DNA from: Ramazzottius varieornatus
Lineage: Eukaryota; Tardigrada; Eutardigrada; Parachela; Ramazzottiidae
Assembly: GCA_001949185.1 (NCBI GenBank)
Contig: BDGG01000002.1
Location: forward strand, 4,764,448 to 4,828,447
Direction: 5' to 3'
DNA length: 64,000 nucleotides
Positions 43,501 to 56,412 of this stretch are shown here, piece by piece. The position numbers and the translations under genes are program-made. The notes under the pieces were generated by a model. That model was not told the origin of the DNA, did no database searches, and worked only from the letters and a program-made list of their open reading frames with translations. Within the stretch, counting starts at the first letter, position 1. Each line of letters starts with the position of its first letter.

Positions 43501-44870
43501 TGATACAGCCTGCATGTTGTCACTGGTAGTACTGTAAAATCGTACCTGTCCAGCTGCAGACGAGCCGAAAGTGGGAAGCGCTTTGGAAGGCCTTGCTTCC
43601 GAAGTGGCGTCCAGTCCTGCCAGGAATATTCGCAGTCACCAAGTACCTTTGGGTCATCCGTAAAACCCGTGACGTACTTCAAGATGTTCACACAAGCAGT
43701 AAGAATGAAATCCCCTATGAGAAGACCATCCAGCAAGGGAGAAAGCAACGAACTTAGAGTAATACTGCAGAGTGGAAATGTTACTCACGGTAAAACAAGT
43801 TGGCGTCCTTTTCCCGGTGCATCCTATAAGATCTTGGTGCGATTGCATCCGGATCCGCACTGCTAATTACCGCCACGTTCCTCACCGTTTGCACAAGCGT
43901 GGACTTTGTGTTGAAACTACCGAAGAAACAAGGGTCAGCAAAAGAAAAGGACCGACGAAGACACATGAAGACCTTACTTTAGATAGGCCGGCGAGTTCAA
44001 CAGCTGTTGCGCGTCTCCGCTTCGTCTTTTTCTTCTTGCGGCGGTCCAGACGAAGTTGAGAGGGAGGTTTCTAATAAGACGTGACTGCAGCAAACCAGAA
44101 CAGGGAAAGTTAGTATTTGGGAGCTCAGCAAACGAAACGCAGAAGATGGGTGTCCCAAGTGGCGAACATATTTGTTGTTATCGGCTGAGCGTGTGCGCCA
44201 CCTAAGTTAATGATCCTGTACGTTTCGAATGCCGGCGTCTCATTCATCAAGTAAGCACGAGGATGAAGCGGTGAAAGTTCTTTGTTTTCGACGTACGTAC
44301 GATGGTCCCTCGAAGTCCGCCGTCTTCCGCCGCCAGCTTGTCCCTGTTTTTATTAGACTCCAGGTTCTCTATCCAGCCATCCGCCAGGAGCTTCTGCCGA
44401 ACAGCGGTGTGATTCGTCTCCATGAGGAAGATTTTCTTGAACTGTGTAACAGAAATCCCACCAGAACATGGACACAAGCGCAACATTATCTCGAATACGA
44501 AAACAAGAAGCAGAAAGTGTCGACTTACCTTTACAGCTTCCTCGACCATCTGGCGAGCCAACAGCAGTCTTTCTCCCGCTTCCCTATCCTTCTGCGACAT
44601 AGTCCTTGCTTTCCGTGGCTGAATAGCCGGTCCATTGAAATACACTTGCCCAACTTCGGCGATCTTCGCTTCGCATATTGAGGTTAAAGAGGACGGTTCT
44701 ACAGCATTAGATCCTCCGGAGGCATCCGACGTGACTGTGGCAAGTTCTACCGGGTGGGTCCGTGGCGTTTCGATGCTAGATGTCGAGCGAGTAGCACTGA
44801 CACTGCCTGCTGAAAATCCATCGCTATTTGCATTGCTGGTGGGCTCATAGTTATCCGTCTCACCCAACAT
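40530..44870 (-). CDS. TTLL3: Tubulin-tyrosine-ligase-like monoglycylase, TTLL3/8 type, 12 exons
   Basis: Minus exons 44529..44870, 44293..44441, 43978..44070, 43789..43916, 43546..43714, 43231..43462, 43086..43153, 42765..43030, 42335..42705, 42119..42269, 41257..42065, 40530..41198; about 1148 residues, phases close. The TTL/ATP-grasp domain shows FVWTAARR, DFILTACVNILKY, NNVWIVKPGNKSRG, FVVQKYI, DVRQWFLV, GADFVLSENLKPW and LIEINSGPD, including the ATP/Mg-binding Lys, Asp, Glu and Asn. The segment LIDRQRN...TGKFRLVHQ after the core matches TTLL3/TTLL8, which start glycine side chains on axonemal tubulin; this points to ciliated cells. A low-complexity N-terminus and a 490-residue Ser/Arg/Lys-rich C-terminal extension flank the catalytic part. 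The donor of exon 44293..44441 (GTCGAA) is chosen by phase only. Confidence 0.88.
44120..44241. mobile_element. GTGGCGCAC MITE family, copy 6 (TTLL intron)
   Basis: Left arm GAGCTCAGCAAACG and right arm ending GCCGGCGTCTC are inverted. The core is CAAGTGGCGAAC / GTGTGCGCCACCT. It lies in intron 44071-44292. Confidence 0.7.
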
Positions 44871-47800
44871 TCCTCATAAGCAATCAGCAACGCGGACCTC
44901 CTACGCGTGCATCGAAATACTGCATTTCAGGCAGGCAGGGAAGTCTGAAAGAGGAAATATCACCAGCATGCTAGAGAAGAGTCATCAAGGTGCGGCTGGT
45001 CAGTTACTGCTAACTTCCGGTTAACTCTTCCGCTGGTGTTGCTAAGCCTGCGATTCAGCGATCTTATACCGGAAAGATCGCTGAACGAGACACTAAGGTC
45101 TTCAATGCGCATTCTTGGTCGTAAGTAACTTTATGCTCTCTACTGCAATATGGCGTGCACGAACATAAGGAGCAGCATGGTGCTTCCCAGCTGTCACCAG
45201 TACAGCATAAAAGAGCATCACGCCCAAAAGTCCATGAATCACTAATGTGGTGTGTAGAACTTCCTCCTTCAGGTTCGCCGAATGACAGCTAGCGGTTTGA
45301 ATTCAGACTTTGCTATCTCGTTTCTTCTTTGCTACTTGACGTTACTCAATCGACCATTACGTGAACACGAGTCCCCTCATGGCGCAGTTAAAAGGCAGAA
45401 ACATGCAGTCTGCCGTCCTTGCAACGACAAATAAATCACAATAAATCAGCCATTAGAAGACGCTCAAGCATGAAATCTCTCATCATTACAGTCTCGCGAT
45501 AAACACCACCACGCACATCTCGTGAGACGCCCTAAGAGCCATACAGGGCCGAATGTCCTTCAAATTTTCCGGCTGTCTCGACCATTTTTCTTCATTAGGA
45601 AAAGTATTTGTAAACATGGAAGAAAGCCCCACTTAATTTTAGACTAGACACAGCAAGGGGAGCACGCGCACTCCAAGGGTCATCGGTGATTATGTCTAGC
45701 TTCGACGATCCATGGGCATGTAACAGCGACTGGAACTTTACATAGAATGGAGAGAAACGACCAAGAGTTCAACTTGTCCCGACTGAGTTTACATTAGGAA
45801 GCCAAGGAATAAGCTATGCGGAATATTTCACGCTTCATCAAAATGTCATCATCATGATGCATACAGCACCACGCTGTCTGTGATTCTTTTTTCTTCCTGG
45901 CAGGAAGCATCTGCAGTATGATGTGTTGACCCTATGACGCTGGAACATGCCGTGCATATCACGTCGAGCCACTTCCGTCATTCGCCGGGAATTGATCAAC
46001 GGCCACTTAGCCAGCCACTTGACAGTGCTCTGTACAGTAAATGGCGCTTCTCTTGAGTCTTGACAAAGCTCCCGCCTTACTTGTATCCAAATGTTCGGCA
46101 TGCATGGTCCTTGTGCCATGGCTCGTGTCACTTCTTGGCGGCCTCTCCATCCATCTTGATCAATACAGTTTTACGGCGATGTACATGATTGTGTATGCTT
46201 CCTTCCCTTTATACAGCCCAACATCACGGACATATCCTTCATCCTTCCGACCGGTAATATATCCGATTTTGACGCCTCATATGTAGTACATATAACGAGA
46301 AAGGAGGACTCAATCCTCGCCTTCATCCTCAGTTCCGATCACTCTCTATTGATTGTAACCTAATCTTCAAATTCCGTACGTACCGTAAGGAAGTACTTCA
46401 ATATCTTTCCTCTTGTTAGCATAAGGCACTCCATTTCGCTACACATAGTCCAGAACAGATGAGCTAGCTCGCGTCTTGTGAATGGCGGACCAATACCTCA
46501 ACCACTGATGGCAGAAACAGAGCCTCCACTATGTTATAGTCTGCGTATGCTAACAAGTTTGAATGGTCGTGATTGCCACCCTCATACTCACAGGGAGATA
46601 TGAAACTCAGACACGCGTTTTGCCTTGTTACCTCTCAAGCCTGATTGTGGTACTCTTGAATGTCACACCCTTACGGTGCCATCCAAAATTTGCATCACAA
46701 AAATTGTTCAATTCGGCAACCAGTTTTGCCGCTCGTTAGGACTACGTCAAACAAGATTACCCCAATGGAATATATACAAGTTATACACCCTTCTACTGTA
46801 TACCGATGACTTTGCTGACGGAATAAACTGTAACTGAATTTCATCACAAGGTAAGCTGTTAGTTTTCTCGATTGCATCACGCATGGTAATAACATTATAC
46901 CGGCGAAGTTTGAAACTTCACTTCCGTGGTCATGTTTTATTGCTTTTCCTTATTGGGTTATCGAGTGACTTGACGTATGACCCGTTGTGAGGAACCTCAA
47001 ATAGAAGGCACGCCGAACGTCTGAAAGCTGTTCGACCGAGAACTACCACTGGTTCGCCAAGCGCAAGTGACATTTTCCCTGGTTTCCAAACTTCCAAGAG
47101 AACAAGAAAGGGGCCATAGGGTATTAGTACATGTCCCTTTGGAACTATCAAATGAGGATCGAAGGACCTTGTAAGCCAATGATCAATTCTTGTGCTAAAC
47201 ACACAAAATCGAGCTGGCTCACATCTGTTAGAAAAGGCGATAATTCTGGTCTGGCGCAAGAAAATCCATCGGGAAAAAAATCGTTGAGTAAGTTTGCATA
47301 ATACTTGTTCGCGGTTCACATCTCACACAGAAGTGATCCTGTTTAGTGCTGAGCTAATAAAGAAGCGCAGGAATGACAAGTGACAAAAACTATTGGATAA
47401 CACTGATAGGCTCCAACGACCCACCCCGTGATGTAGCTGCACGTACCCCGTAGTAAAACCCTGCTTTGTATTGCATGGTTCCTCCTTGTGGCTTTCCTTT
47501 GGTAACGTTTCTCTTCTCGACATAACCAGCAAGGATCCAATCGACAGTATCCCCACGAGAGCTCGAAATTCAAACGGTCCTTTAATTTGTCAAGAAGTTT
47601 GCACCATATTTACTCTGTCAATTTAGGCTTATATCATTGATCGGTGATTTTGTCTTGCAGTTAAAGTTCGACCTTCCATTTGGATATCCATGTTTGACGA
47701 ACATCCATCCTGAACTGTTGTGTACGTCACTGCCAATGGTCCAAGCGGACTATCCTTCTGCTACTTACCGTCATTGAATCGATACTAATTTTTTCACCCG

Positions 47801-48188
47801 TCGAGAAACCTCGTCATTCTGGTGTATGATCGATGGTCGGAATGACGAAGCCGTTACGACTTCAGGTTCTTCCAGTTTCTTCCTACACCGGTGGGAATCT
47901 GTTGGTATCAAGGCCTAACGAAGTTTCCTCAAAGATGTCATGTGTTATTTTTGGCTGATAGCCCTCGGCGGGACAATCTGAACGATCCTTTCCCGAGCAC
48001 AGTGAGAATACTCGCCAAGGACTTCCCACCCAAATATCTTACCGCGAATGTGTAACCTGGAATACTTTGCCGATTTTTGTGTGAGATATGTTGCCTCACT
48101 GCATCTTTCCTGCACGTCTTCTTCCTGTGGAACAAGTTGCTTTGGCCTTTGAAGCTCATCGGGGAACCTGGAGGCATCAACGGTACCG
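44871..48188. other. Gene-poor 3.3 kb between the TTLL gene and the H1-like GPCR
   Basis: The flanking genes diverge from here. A perfect 12-bp hairpin lies at 45054-45085 close to the TTLL start. Minus-strand frame 46930-47319 (130 codons) and others have no recognisable motif or splice context. Nothing else can be supported. Confidence 0.4.
45054..45085. repeat. Perfect 12-bp inverted repeat with 8-nt loop
   Basis: TTCAGCGATCTT (45054-45065) and AAGATCGCTGAA (45074-45085) are perfect inverses around ATACCGGA. It lies about 190 bp upstream of the TTLL start codon. It may be a promoter dyad or a transposon trace. Confidence 0.7.
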
Positions 48189-51100
48189 ATGATGGAGTCC
48201 GATGTGGAGCGTCTTCCTGACAGCAACTCCAGCTTATCTTTCGCACATGGCACATTCCCAGCTAATAACAGCACAAGTGAATTAGACTTAACTGCCATAA
48301 TCCCACTTGGAATAATTCTTTCTCTGTTATCAATCGTCACGTTCCTGGGCAATGTCATGGTGCTCCATGCCATTCGAACCGAGAAAAAGCTGCAAACTGT
48401 AAGCCGTCCAAATAAGAAACCATTACAGCCTTAAAGTCTTCAGCTAATCATGGAATGGGTGCTTGTCAAATGCTTTGAACTTGCGCACGATATCTCACAA
48501 AGCCATCTGGAAGATCACCAAGCAAATTTGCAGGTTTCCATAAACCTACGTACAACGAACCAGACGCGATTAACAGTAAACGTGGATGTAGGTGGACGAA
48601 AGTTACACGCATTAGTAGACTAAACATTTTTTTAAGAGTGTTTGGTTGCATAAGTGGGCTGTGAATAACGGAAAAAAAGCGGGTATTGTATTCCAAGTGA
48701 TCACTTCTCTTATGAAGTTCAATTGCAGGTCAGCAACATCTTCATCATGTCTTTAGCTCTTGCGGACTGTAATGTGGGACTATTTGTCATGCCAATTAGC
48801 GCCGTCTACGCCCTGCTGGGATTTTGGCCTTTTGGACTAATCGTCTGCAATATCTGGCTTGTCCTGGATTATGTTGCCTCAACTGCCAGTATTTTTAACC
48901 TCTTTGCCTTGGTAAGTATTAAGTCATTCAAAAAACGGAGCAGTTAAATAATTCATGGGTTCGAGATTTATCCACTTTCCGTATGGATCCCCTCGTTAAC
49001 AGTTTGATGACTGACTCGAACAGTGCGTACTTGCGATGAACAAGCGGCCTTCTTGAGCTGGTTCTTGACAAAACCGCAGGAACCATGCGGAGAGACCGCA
49101 AGCCAGCTGGAGGCGCGAGAAGAATTTAAAAGCTCGATCACGCTGGCAAATTCACGACCAGAGTAAACATAATCTACCGAGAAGAAGATTTGTACGCATG
49201 AGTATTTGTTTTCCCAGCTAAAAGAAAAACATGAAAGCAGCACCAAGAGACAGCGTGGTCGTGATGTGGTCATGGGACTCTTAAGCGAACTCCGAGCGCA
49301 GAAAGATCCATGCATCACGAACCTCCCTTATTTGTCCAGCTTGTCCCCGGAACGCGTAATACGCGGTAAACTTTGATCGAAATGTCTGACCGCAGAGTGT
49401 TCAAAACTCTTTTCCCATAAACGGACAAAGCTAAAGGCACAGAAATCAGAACTCCTAGAACCACATACGCAAAAGTCATAACCGCAACCATCCGGCTGAT
49501 GACGTCACTGCGAAATCAATCCCGAAAATCCTGTTTTGCCTGCCTGTCTCAAACAAGTGACACTGCCGAAATTGCGGAATCCTCTCCTGGTTCACTGACT
49601 TCGATTCCATGAGACGCTAAGTTGTTATACCCCAGACTTGATCGAAATTTTGATATAATAGTACATTTTCCCGGTCCGTCAGGACAGGGAAAATGTATTT
49701 TAGATCTTCTTCCCACTTCACGGATAAGAAGTTCTCCCGACATTTTAAGCATTAGGCCGACATCTCACGAACATCCCGAAGGCAAAGCCTTTTGCGAAAC
49801 TCGCCCAGCCGGTGGTCATAATTCACGATGACAACCGTCTAGAGTGCGTTGCAAGTCCCGGCCAAGTACTGCAGTCGGACATAGCGAAAGATCTCCTGCG
49901 AGTGTCATCAGTTCCGCTTGAGCGTGCGTGTGATATTGTCGCCTTTTGCCACAAGGTTCTCCATTTCCCGTCATCCTAATGTCGTCCGACAAAATCGTAA
50001 AGTGGCCATCATCACTTCACTCTCCACCCGTTCACCCCCAATACTTGTTACTGGCTTTTCTTGGGCTCGTATTACACCCAACATCGATTTTGTCTTCCTT
50101 CTTTTTATCGACACTTTTCTTTCTGTCTACACGCACACGCAACCAGAGCTGGCACTCGATCAGAAGACGGTGCAGTATGTTTCGGGGTCCTTCTAACCTA
50201 TACTGAATGCGTATCGGTTGCAGTCACTCGACCGATTCTGGTCAATTATATCGCCGTTGAAGTACCTCAAGAAAAGGACACGCAAACGCGCCATTATCAT
50301 GTGCTCATCCGTATGGATTCTTTCCTGTCTATGGACCATTCCTGTCGTCGGCTGGCATCACTTTTACAAGGATGGACGACGCGACGTTCCCTCCGAGGTG
50401 TGCGACACCGAGTTCGCCGAGGAGCAAGTCTTCAAAGTCGTCACGGCCATCCTGAATTTTTATGTCCCTATGGCTGCCATGATCGGTATAGTGTACGGAC
50501 TTATCTGAGACTAGCCGGAGAAACCGTTTCCAAATTTATTTGTTGTCTCTATGATTTTCGTAGCTCTTTATGGACGGATTTTCCACGAAATCAGGGTGCG
50601 AGCGAAAAGTTTTGCCGGAACAAACGACACCGTCGTCCATCCCGACATCTCACATACCCGAAAACCTAAGAAGACCATAACAGACAACAACCACGAAGGA
50701 ATCGAGGAGAAGCTGAACTCAACGCCTGCCTACAATGGGTTCATGCTACCGGAGAACCCAACCGGAGTTCCTCAAATCGTAGTCGAGACACCAGACGACG
50801 GCATACCTGGGAAGCCTAAACGTCGAAGAATAGTCGAGTACGATGGAATCACCCTCATCCATCTTTCTGACAAGTACTCCAGCTCAGAAAACATAGCCAT
50901 GGAAAAGTTCGACGACGTCGACGTCAGCGTTGAGTTCGACGATGATGACGAAGTGCCGGACATGATGCTACGCTTGCCTAGCCATACTGTGGACGACGAC
51001 TGTGTCAGCCTTAGCGACTATGACCTGGAAGAGGACGAGCCAGAGCGGGTGAAGCCGGCGAAAGTCAAGAAGCTGGGAAAGGGTCCAAGGTTCTCGCGGC

Positions 51101-51743
51101 TAAGGAAGTTCTCCCTTACACGAAGACTTTCGACGAGCTCGCGGAAACTTTCCATGGCGTTCCCGAAAGCCGTGGAGAAGCCTCTTCAGGAAGAAAGCTG
51201 TGTGACTGAAACATTAGTTGCAACTCGAACGGTCAGCGATCCCACGACGCCCAGTCCATCCTCCAGGAAACGTTTGCTGACCATGCTAACAAAGCCTGCC
51301 AAAGAAGGAAAACCTTCGATAAAGATCGACCAGCCTAATAAGTTCAAACGGGAGAAGAAAGCTGCTTTCCAGCTCGGAGTCATTCTCGGAGCCTTCTGTT
51401 TGTGCTTCTTACCATATTTTATAAGGTAACACAACTGCAGCCTTCGAGAAACCACATGATTAACGTTGGGGTTCTTGCTTTCAGCTTTATCATAACGGCA
51501 TTCTGTCCTACCTGCGTCAGTCCGTCGGTCCATCAGCTGTTCACTTGGCTTGGCTACATGAACAGCACGATAAATCCCGGGCTCTATCCGTGGACAAACG
51601 CCAACTTCCGGTCTGCTTTCCGAAAGATGTTGCGGATGCCGGAAGTGAAGAAGCCGGTGACCTACAATCAACTTCATAACAAAGCTTCTGTTAGACCGCA
51701 CCAGCATGGAAGGGTTCGCAAGGCCGACATTGCGCAAGTGTAA
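48189..51743 (+). CDS. Histamine-H1-like biogenic amine GPCR, five exons
   Basis: Exons 48189..48398, 48729..48911, 50224..50485, 50564..51425, 51485..51743; 591 residues. It is a class A receptor with a glycosylated N-terminus (several NxS/T), LALAD in TM2, and the amine-binding Asp at 117 in VLDYVASTAS. TM4/ECL2 reads WTIPVVGWHHF with a VCDTEF cysteine, TM5 is FKVVTAILNFYVP, TM6 is KAAFQLGVILGAF, and TM7 is WLGYMNSTINPGLYP with the NPxxY motif. The TM5-TM7 motifs are closest to vertebrate histamine H1 and muscarinic receptors. The TM3 end is DRF rather than DRY. The third intracellular loop is about 260 residues with long acidic runs (FDDDDEV, LEEDEPE) and a basic Ser-rich segment. The ligand cannot be deduced; histamine, acetylcholine or another amine are candidates. 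Intron 2 is 1.3 kb. Confidence 0.85.
49662..49697. repeat. 11-bp perfect hairpin in GPCR intron 2
   Basis: TACATTTTCCC and GGGAAAATGTA flank a 14-nt loop. No link to splicing is evident. Confidence 0.6.
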
Positions 51744-52735
51744 ATAATTTCATTTGCTGGTTGATACTGCGCGTAATGTTATAAAAAATGAATTTTTCGA
51801 GAGAACGTCGTACCGGGTAGGAAGTTCAACTTTAGGGCAAGTTGTGGATGGAAGAAACTTTCGGTCCTCGTGGAGTCATCTTGTTGCTTCGCATGTCTCC
51901 TTGCTTTCGTCCACTTTTTGAGTCCATTCCAGCTTCCATGGTCTGCACACTCCGCATTTTGGCAACAGAGAAACCGCACTACGTCCATCCTTCGAGGCTC
52001 CGAGTGTGATAGAAGATAAGGGAATCGAGATATGATCCAAAGGCCTTTGTTAGAAATTGGAATCGGGTTGAAAATGGGAATCTAAAAGAAAGAAGGAAAT
52101 ACGGCGCTGTGCATGGGTACTGTCAATGTGCGTAGGCTACGCGTATGTTCGATCAATCAACCGACAAGTCATCCGACAGATCTGGGATTACTGAAGAGGA
52201 AGATAGCCAGTCTTGTTTACATGAATTACATCCGGTTTTTCGACTTTGGTCCGCTCGCCGCATCGGTAGTTTTACCTGACCATAACGGTTTCACCTATTC
52301 AAGACGGCCGCGACCCACAAGGTGAAACGATACTGTACGCTCTAAACTTCTTGCCCATGATGTGCTAGCTTCGTTCTCGCTTCGCTTCTGTTTCCCTTCC
52401 TGTAAGTGAATCCTTGCTCCGTATGTGGACCTACAAGGAGGTCAAAGAACCCAAGTCTATTGATGAATAAAATTACGAATAGTCATAACCGTCAAGTATA
52501 ATCATTATTTGGATGAAAACGAAAAGGATGGTAAGGACACACGATAAAAAAATTCACATGTAATCATGCGGTGTCGGAAATGGGGTGTCGGCAAAGAACT
52601 CTTCAACCCACCGAGATACGAAAGTATCGAACAAATAGAACCATAATGGAATCACTCATCTGCGCGAAATCTTGTGAGCTGAAAACTTTCTGATAAAAAA
52701 CAAGAATGGATCGGGAACGAGAAAGCCCAGGTTGG
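51744..52735. other. Convergent 3' flank between the GPCR and VPS26
   Basis: The two genes converge. An AATAAA on the plus strand at 52465-52470 could end a long GPCR 3' UTR of about 720 nt. No gene is seen. Confidence 0.4.
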
Positions 52736-53812
52736 TCAAGAGTCTTCTCCGTCACTAACATCATCTACGGGATCCACTCTGACCACGGATGTCGCGGTAT
52801 ACTGCTGCATCGCGTTGGTCATCTGTGCCTGTTGTCCTTTCCTCAGCTTCTCTCCCTTCCTCCATAGGATAATTTCTTGCTGCTTGAAGTACCGTCTTTC
52901 TTCCTCGTCCACCAATACCAGGTTCAGGAAGTACCTCACGGAGAACTTTTTGTTGATGTCCTTCATGGTAGGTGTGAGATCGTACCCGGCAAGGAACAAG
53001 CGGATTGGAATGCTTTCACCTCTCACGGGTGCACCATCCATGATCTCGAACTTGGCAATGGTTTCAGAGTCCTGAAAGAGCGACGGCGTGCTGCCACTCA
53101 TCTCCCGTTTGATGATGGCCAACTCCATATGCTTTATCTTTATCCGAACCAACAGAAAGTAGATCTTGCCAACGATGGTGTCTTTCAAGTGGTACTTCGA
53201 CTTGTTGTACTCAAACTCGATGTGGAGACAGTCTTCTATTCCGACTTCCATCTTGATACTGTGAATACAAAAAACAAGCAGGTAGTTACACGATCGAGCT
53301 CAACTGACCGGACGTGCAGCTGTGCTATACCTGTTATTCACATCTGGATAAGTCGAAAGACTATGTACGATGATGTCCTGTTCCCTGACGATGTCGGACA
53401 TTCTTCTGGAGATGACCACTCGGACAAAGTAGCGTAGCTTAACATTGTTGCCTGTATAGCTTTCGTAGGGCTTTTCCACTTGAGCAAAGTCGAAGGAGAA
53501 GGTGGTGTTCTCGGTTAGGTCGCCTGGCCGAGCCAGATCCTTCACCAGCGAGACAAACTCGTGATGGTTTCCTCGATCGTAGAACAACTCGATCTGACCG
53601 ATGAATTCCACCTTGATGCCTTGGTGCTCCAGCTTTTGTCCAGCCTTCTTCAACGTGATGTTTACCTTACCGGAAACACCCTCTCCGTCATAGTACAACA
53701 GTAGCTTATCTTTGCGATCGTCAACTGTGCGGATTTCTGCAGTTTTTCTTGTATCTGCACCATCCAGCTGAATGTCAATCTCGGCCGATTGTCCGAATCC
53801 CAAGAAATTCAT
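52736..53812 (-). CDS. VPS26: Retromer subunit VPS26, two exons
   Basis: Exons 53331..53812 and 52736..53258 (GTATAG donor, TTCACAG acceptor, phase 2); 334 residues, the usual length. Near-identity to animal VPS26A/B spans the arrestin-like fold: YDGEGVSGKVN, LEHQGIKVEFIGQIELF, VEKPYESYTG, TYPDVNN, MEVGIEDCLHIEFEYNKSKY, YEIMDGAPV-like, FSVRYFLNLVLVDEEERRYF and QQEIILWRK. VPS26 joins VPS35 and VPS29 in the retromer cargo-selective complex on endosomes. The C-terminal tail is short and ends in an acidic DDVSDGEDS stretch. The start Met (MNFLGFG) matches the family start. The gene converges with the upstream GPCR and diverges from Dispatched. Confidence 0.96.
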
Positions 53813-54031
53813 CCTCGTTTGCCCCTGTAGATAATCTTGGACTCACATTAAGGCGAGACTTCCGTCACTTGACGCGGAGACGTCCGCTCGACCCCCAAGA
53901 TGATAATTCCGTCTTATCTGTCCAGTATCGTCTCCTCAGCCTTCGACCTACAAATAAACGAATGTGAACTTATACCCAGATTAGTATCCTACAGATTTAA
54001 TGGAGAATCGTTGGACTTCCTACGACTTGAA

Positions 54032-54076
54032 AGATCCTTCCAGAAAAGATCCTTCCAGAAAACATCCTTCCGTAAA
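54032..54076 (+). repeat. 15-bp tandem repeat, three units
   Basis: AGATCCTTCCAGAAA occurs twice perfectly, followed by a third unit with three changes. Confidence 0.75.
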
Positions 54077-56179
54077 TTTGAAATTTGAAATGTTTGAAAA
54101 AATTAATTATGACCGATTCACACTGCAGAAACTGCGATTTTGCCCCGTACGCAACTCACTTGTACGTCCGTCGTCACAAGATCTGATTGGGTACTCAGGA
54201 CCTGGTAGAACCGCCCACGGCCAAACAGCTGGCACGGCCTGGAGTTAGCGGTCTCTGTGAGATCTGTGCCAGTGGGTTGTGAAACACAGAACCATTCCTC
54301 CGAAGTTTCATTTTGTAAATTTTCTGGTCTGCAAAGCGGCTTTGGGATCACGTTTGACCACTGTCCAAATGCACTGCCACTGCGTTCATCTCTGTTGGAA
54401 AGGTTTTAATATTTGATTGGGATGTCTAATGACTGTTCTGCTATCGTTTGATCCAAGATCGTCGGCGACCGGACTGGAATACTGGAGGAAATTACAGCAC
54501 ATCGTGTATTAGCTGCGCGGATGATTTCTCGGATTTCACCTGATGTCGAATGACAGGACGAACTGCATTCGAAGAATGACATTCATGCAACGGTATGTTA
54601 TTCCTTCTTTATAGTGAAGTGTTATGCTTCATCCGGTGCCATACGTTCTCGTGAATAGGCGAATTGAATTCTGGAGTGAACTCCATCAAATAATTTGATG
54701 AATGAGCGCAATCGTCCAGGATTGTCAATTTAACGGCCTTATCTTCCCTCGGTAGAGAGACCAAGAGATATCGTCTGTCAAGAGTGAGAACGGAGCGCGT
54801 CAGGATGATGTTGTCATTCTGTAAACTAGACTGGCAGTCCGCACTCTTTGATTTCCAATAACTTTCAGCAACTTCCTTTTCACTTTCGGGGTATCACTGC
54901 AATCGAAACTTTCGACAACATGCATAGATCGCTTGAACGCCCTATCCGTGTACATTTCTCTTTGACAGGAAGAATATCATATAACGAAAACTGCATCTTT
55001 TTCCCAGCATCATTGGGCAAGAAAATGCAAAGGAGGAATTTATGCTTGAAAACAAGCTAGTTACATTGTTTTGATATCGGTTGTTGAATCCGAGGAACTC
55101 GAAAGAGTTCGCTAGATCGATCAAACAGTTTTCATAATAGTGTCTTTCTTCTCCCCAGGGATTCTTAGCGTAAAACGATGCGCTGGCCGAAAGCATTCTC
55201 TCCGTGGTGTATCTAATCATTTGTTTAATTGGGCAGAGCGTTCTTGACGTTAGAGGATCGAGCCTAGCATGGAGGATGGAGGACCCCGTCCGATGGTCCC
55301 TCAACGAGCGTTTGCTTTTACTATCAAAAGTCTATGCATGTTGCGTTCCCCAGGGTGATCGTCGCGCCTAAATGAGTTAGCAGTGGACACCAGTGCATAA
55401 TGCCGGGCCATTAACTCGTTGGGGTTCTTCATCACAGGCAGACGCAACCCTCATTTTGTCTGTTTGTTTGATGAGGAAGAATCCGTGCACCATCCCACTT
55501 TTAATCAAGCTAATCAAATATTATTATTGCCCCTTCTCGTGTGTTCGACTGTGCTTTCATTTACTCGCTTGCCTTGGCTTTTTCCTTTGTGAAACTCTGC
55601 TTATCGATTTGGCTGGTGTCGGTCGGGAAGAGACGGCCACTCACGAAACCAATAAAAGATGCAAAATATAATTAGCCCACATCTTCCGAACAGTCTATAT
55701 ATGCTGGGTGGGGAGATAGTGATCGAGGAAGCTCTTCTGTGTGTCAGATGCAATGTGTATGGACAAAGGAAAGGGGAAGAAGAGTTTGGCGATCGAGGCG
55801 CGAGCGCATCGTTTCCACGCTCCAGTAACTCTTTGGTGAACTAATGGTTTGGAAAGACCTTCTCCCAGCGAGTAATGGTTTCCTTGCTGCATAATGCTCA
55901 CCACGTTTGACAGCTTCATTCAAGACTTTCCGAGCTCTCAAAGTGTAGCACTTTGATGTACAAGGAAGACTGCTCGAGGCAACTCAGAACATAATTCACG
56001 CAATAAGGATCGATGATTAAAAATACGAACGACCGAAAAACTAAAGTATATCTCCGAGCAATCTAATTTGACGGAAGAACAGTCTATTACTCTCAATGGC
56101 TTTATTTATTTCTATACCTCAGCTTGGCGTAATTCATGAGAACGGCAGTCCTCGGCCGGCAAACCGTAGAATTTATATG

Positions 56180-56308
56180 CGACGTGGGCTAAGGATTCGA
56201 GCCAGATCGTTCTCCCAAGTTGCGCACTCGTTCGTCCGAGAACAATAAGTTAGAAACTTGCGCCACTTGAGGTAGAGATCTGATTCAGTTCGTTTCCCCG
56301 TGTCTCAT
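56180..56308. mobile_element. GTGGCGCAC MITE family, copy 7 (upstream of first seen Dispatched exon)
   Basis: Core CAAGTTGCGCAC / TTGCGCCACTTGA with arms GCCAGATCGTTC and GAGATCTGATTCAGTTCG. It lies about 105 bp before the acceptor at 56412, so it is probably intronic. Confidence 0.75.
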
Positions 56309-56412
56309 ATTACTTTGTGAAAAGACTGGTTATTTAGAATATTTTCTAGTGGGAAAACTCAGGTACGAAGTACTCAAAATGGCATAGTAGCGAATTGGTT
56401 CTTTTCTTGCAG

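Larger units (their letters stand above)
53813..56412. other. 2.6 kb between VPS26 and the first recognised Dispatched exon
   Basis: This holds the VPS26 promoter and, somewhere, the missing 5' exon(s) of Dispatched, which I could not identify. It also contains a 15-bp tandem repeat and a MITE next to the first recognised Dispatched exon. Frames at 54942-55304 (minus) and 55393-55844 (plus) are not recognisable. Confidence 0.4.

Noticed and set aside
46930-47319. 129-codon minus-strand frame, possible transposon protein
   Set aside because: It resembles no family I can name, and no terminal repeats or neighbouring coding pieces support a transposon.
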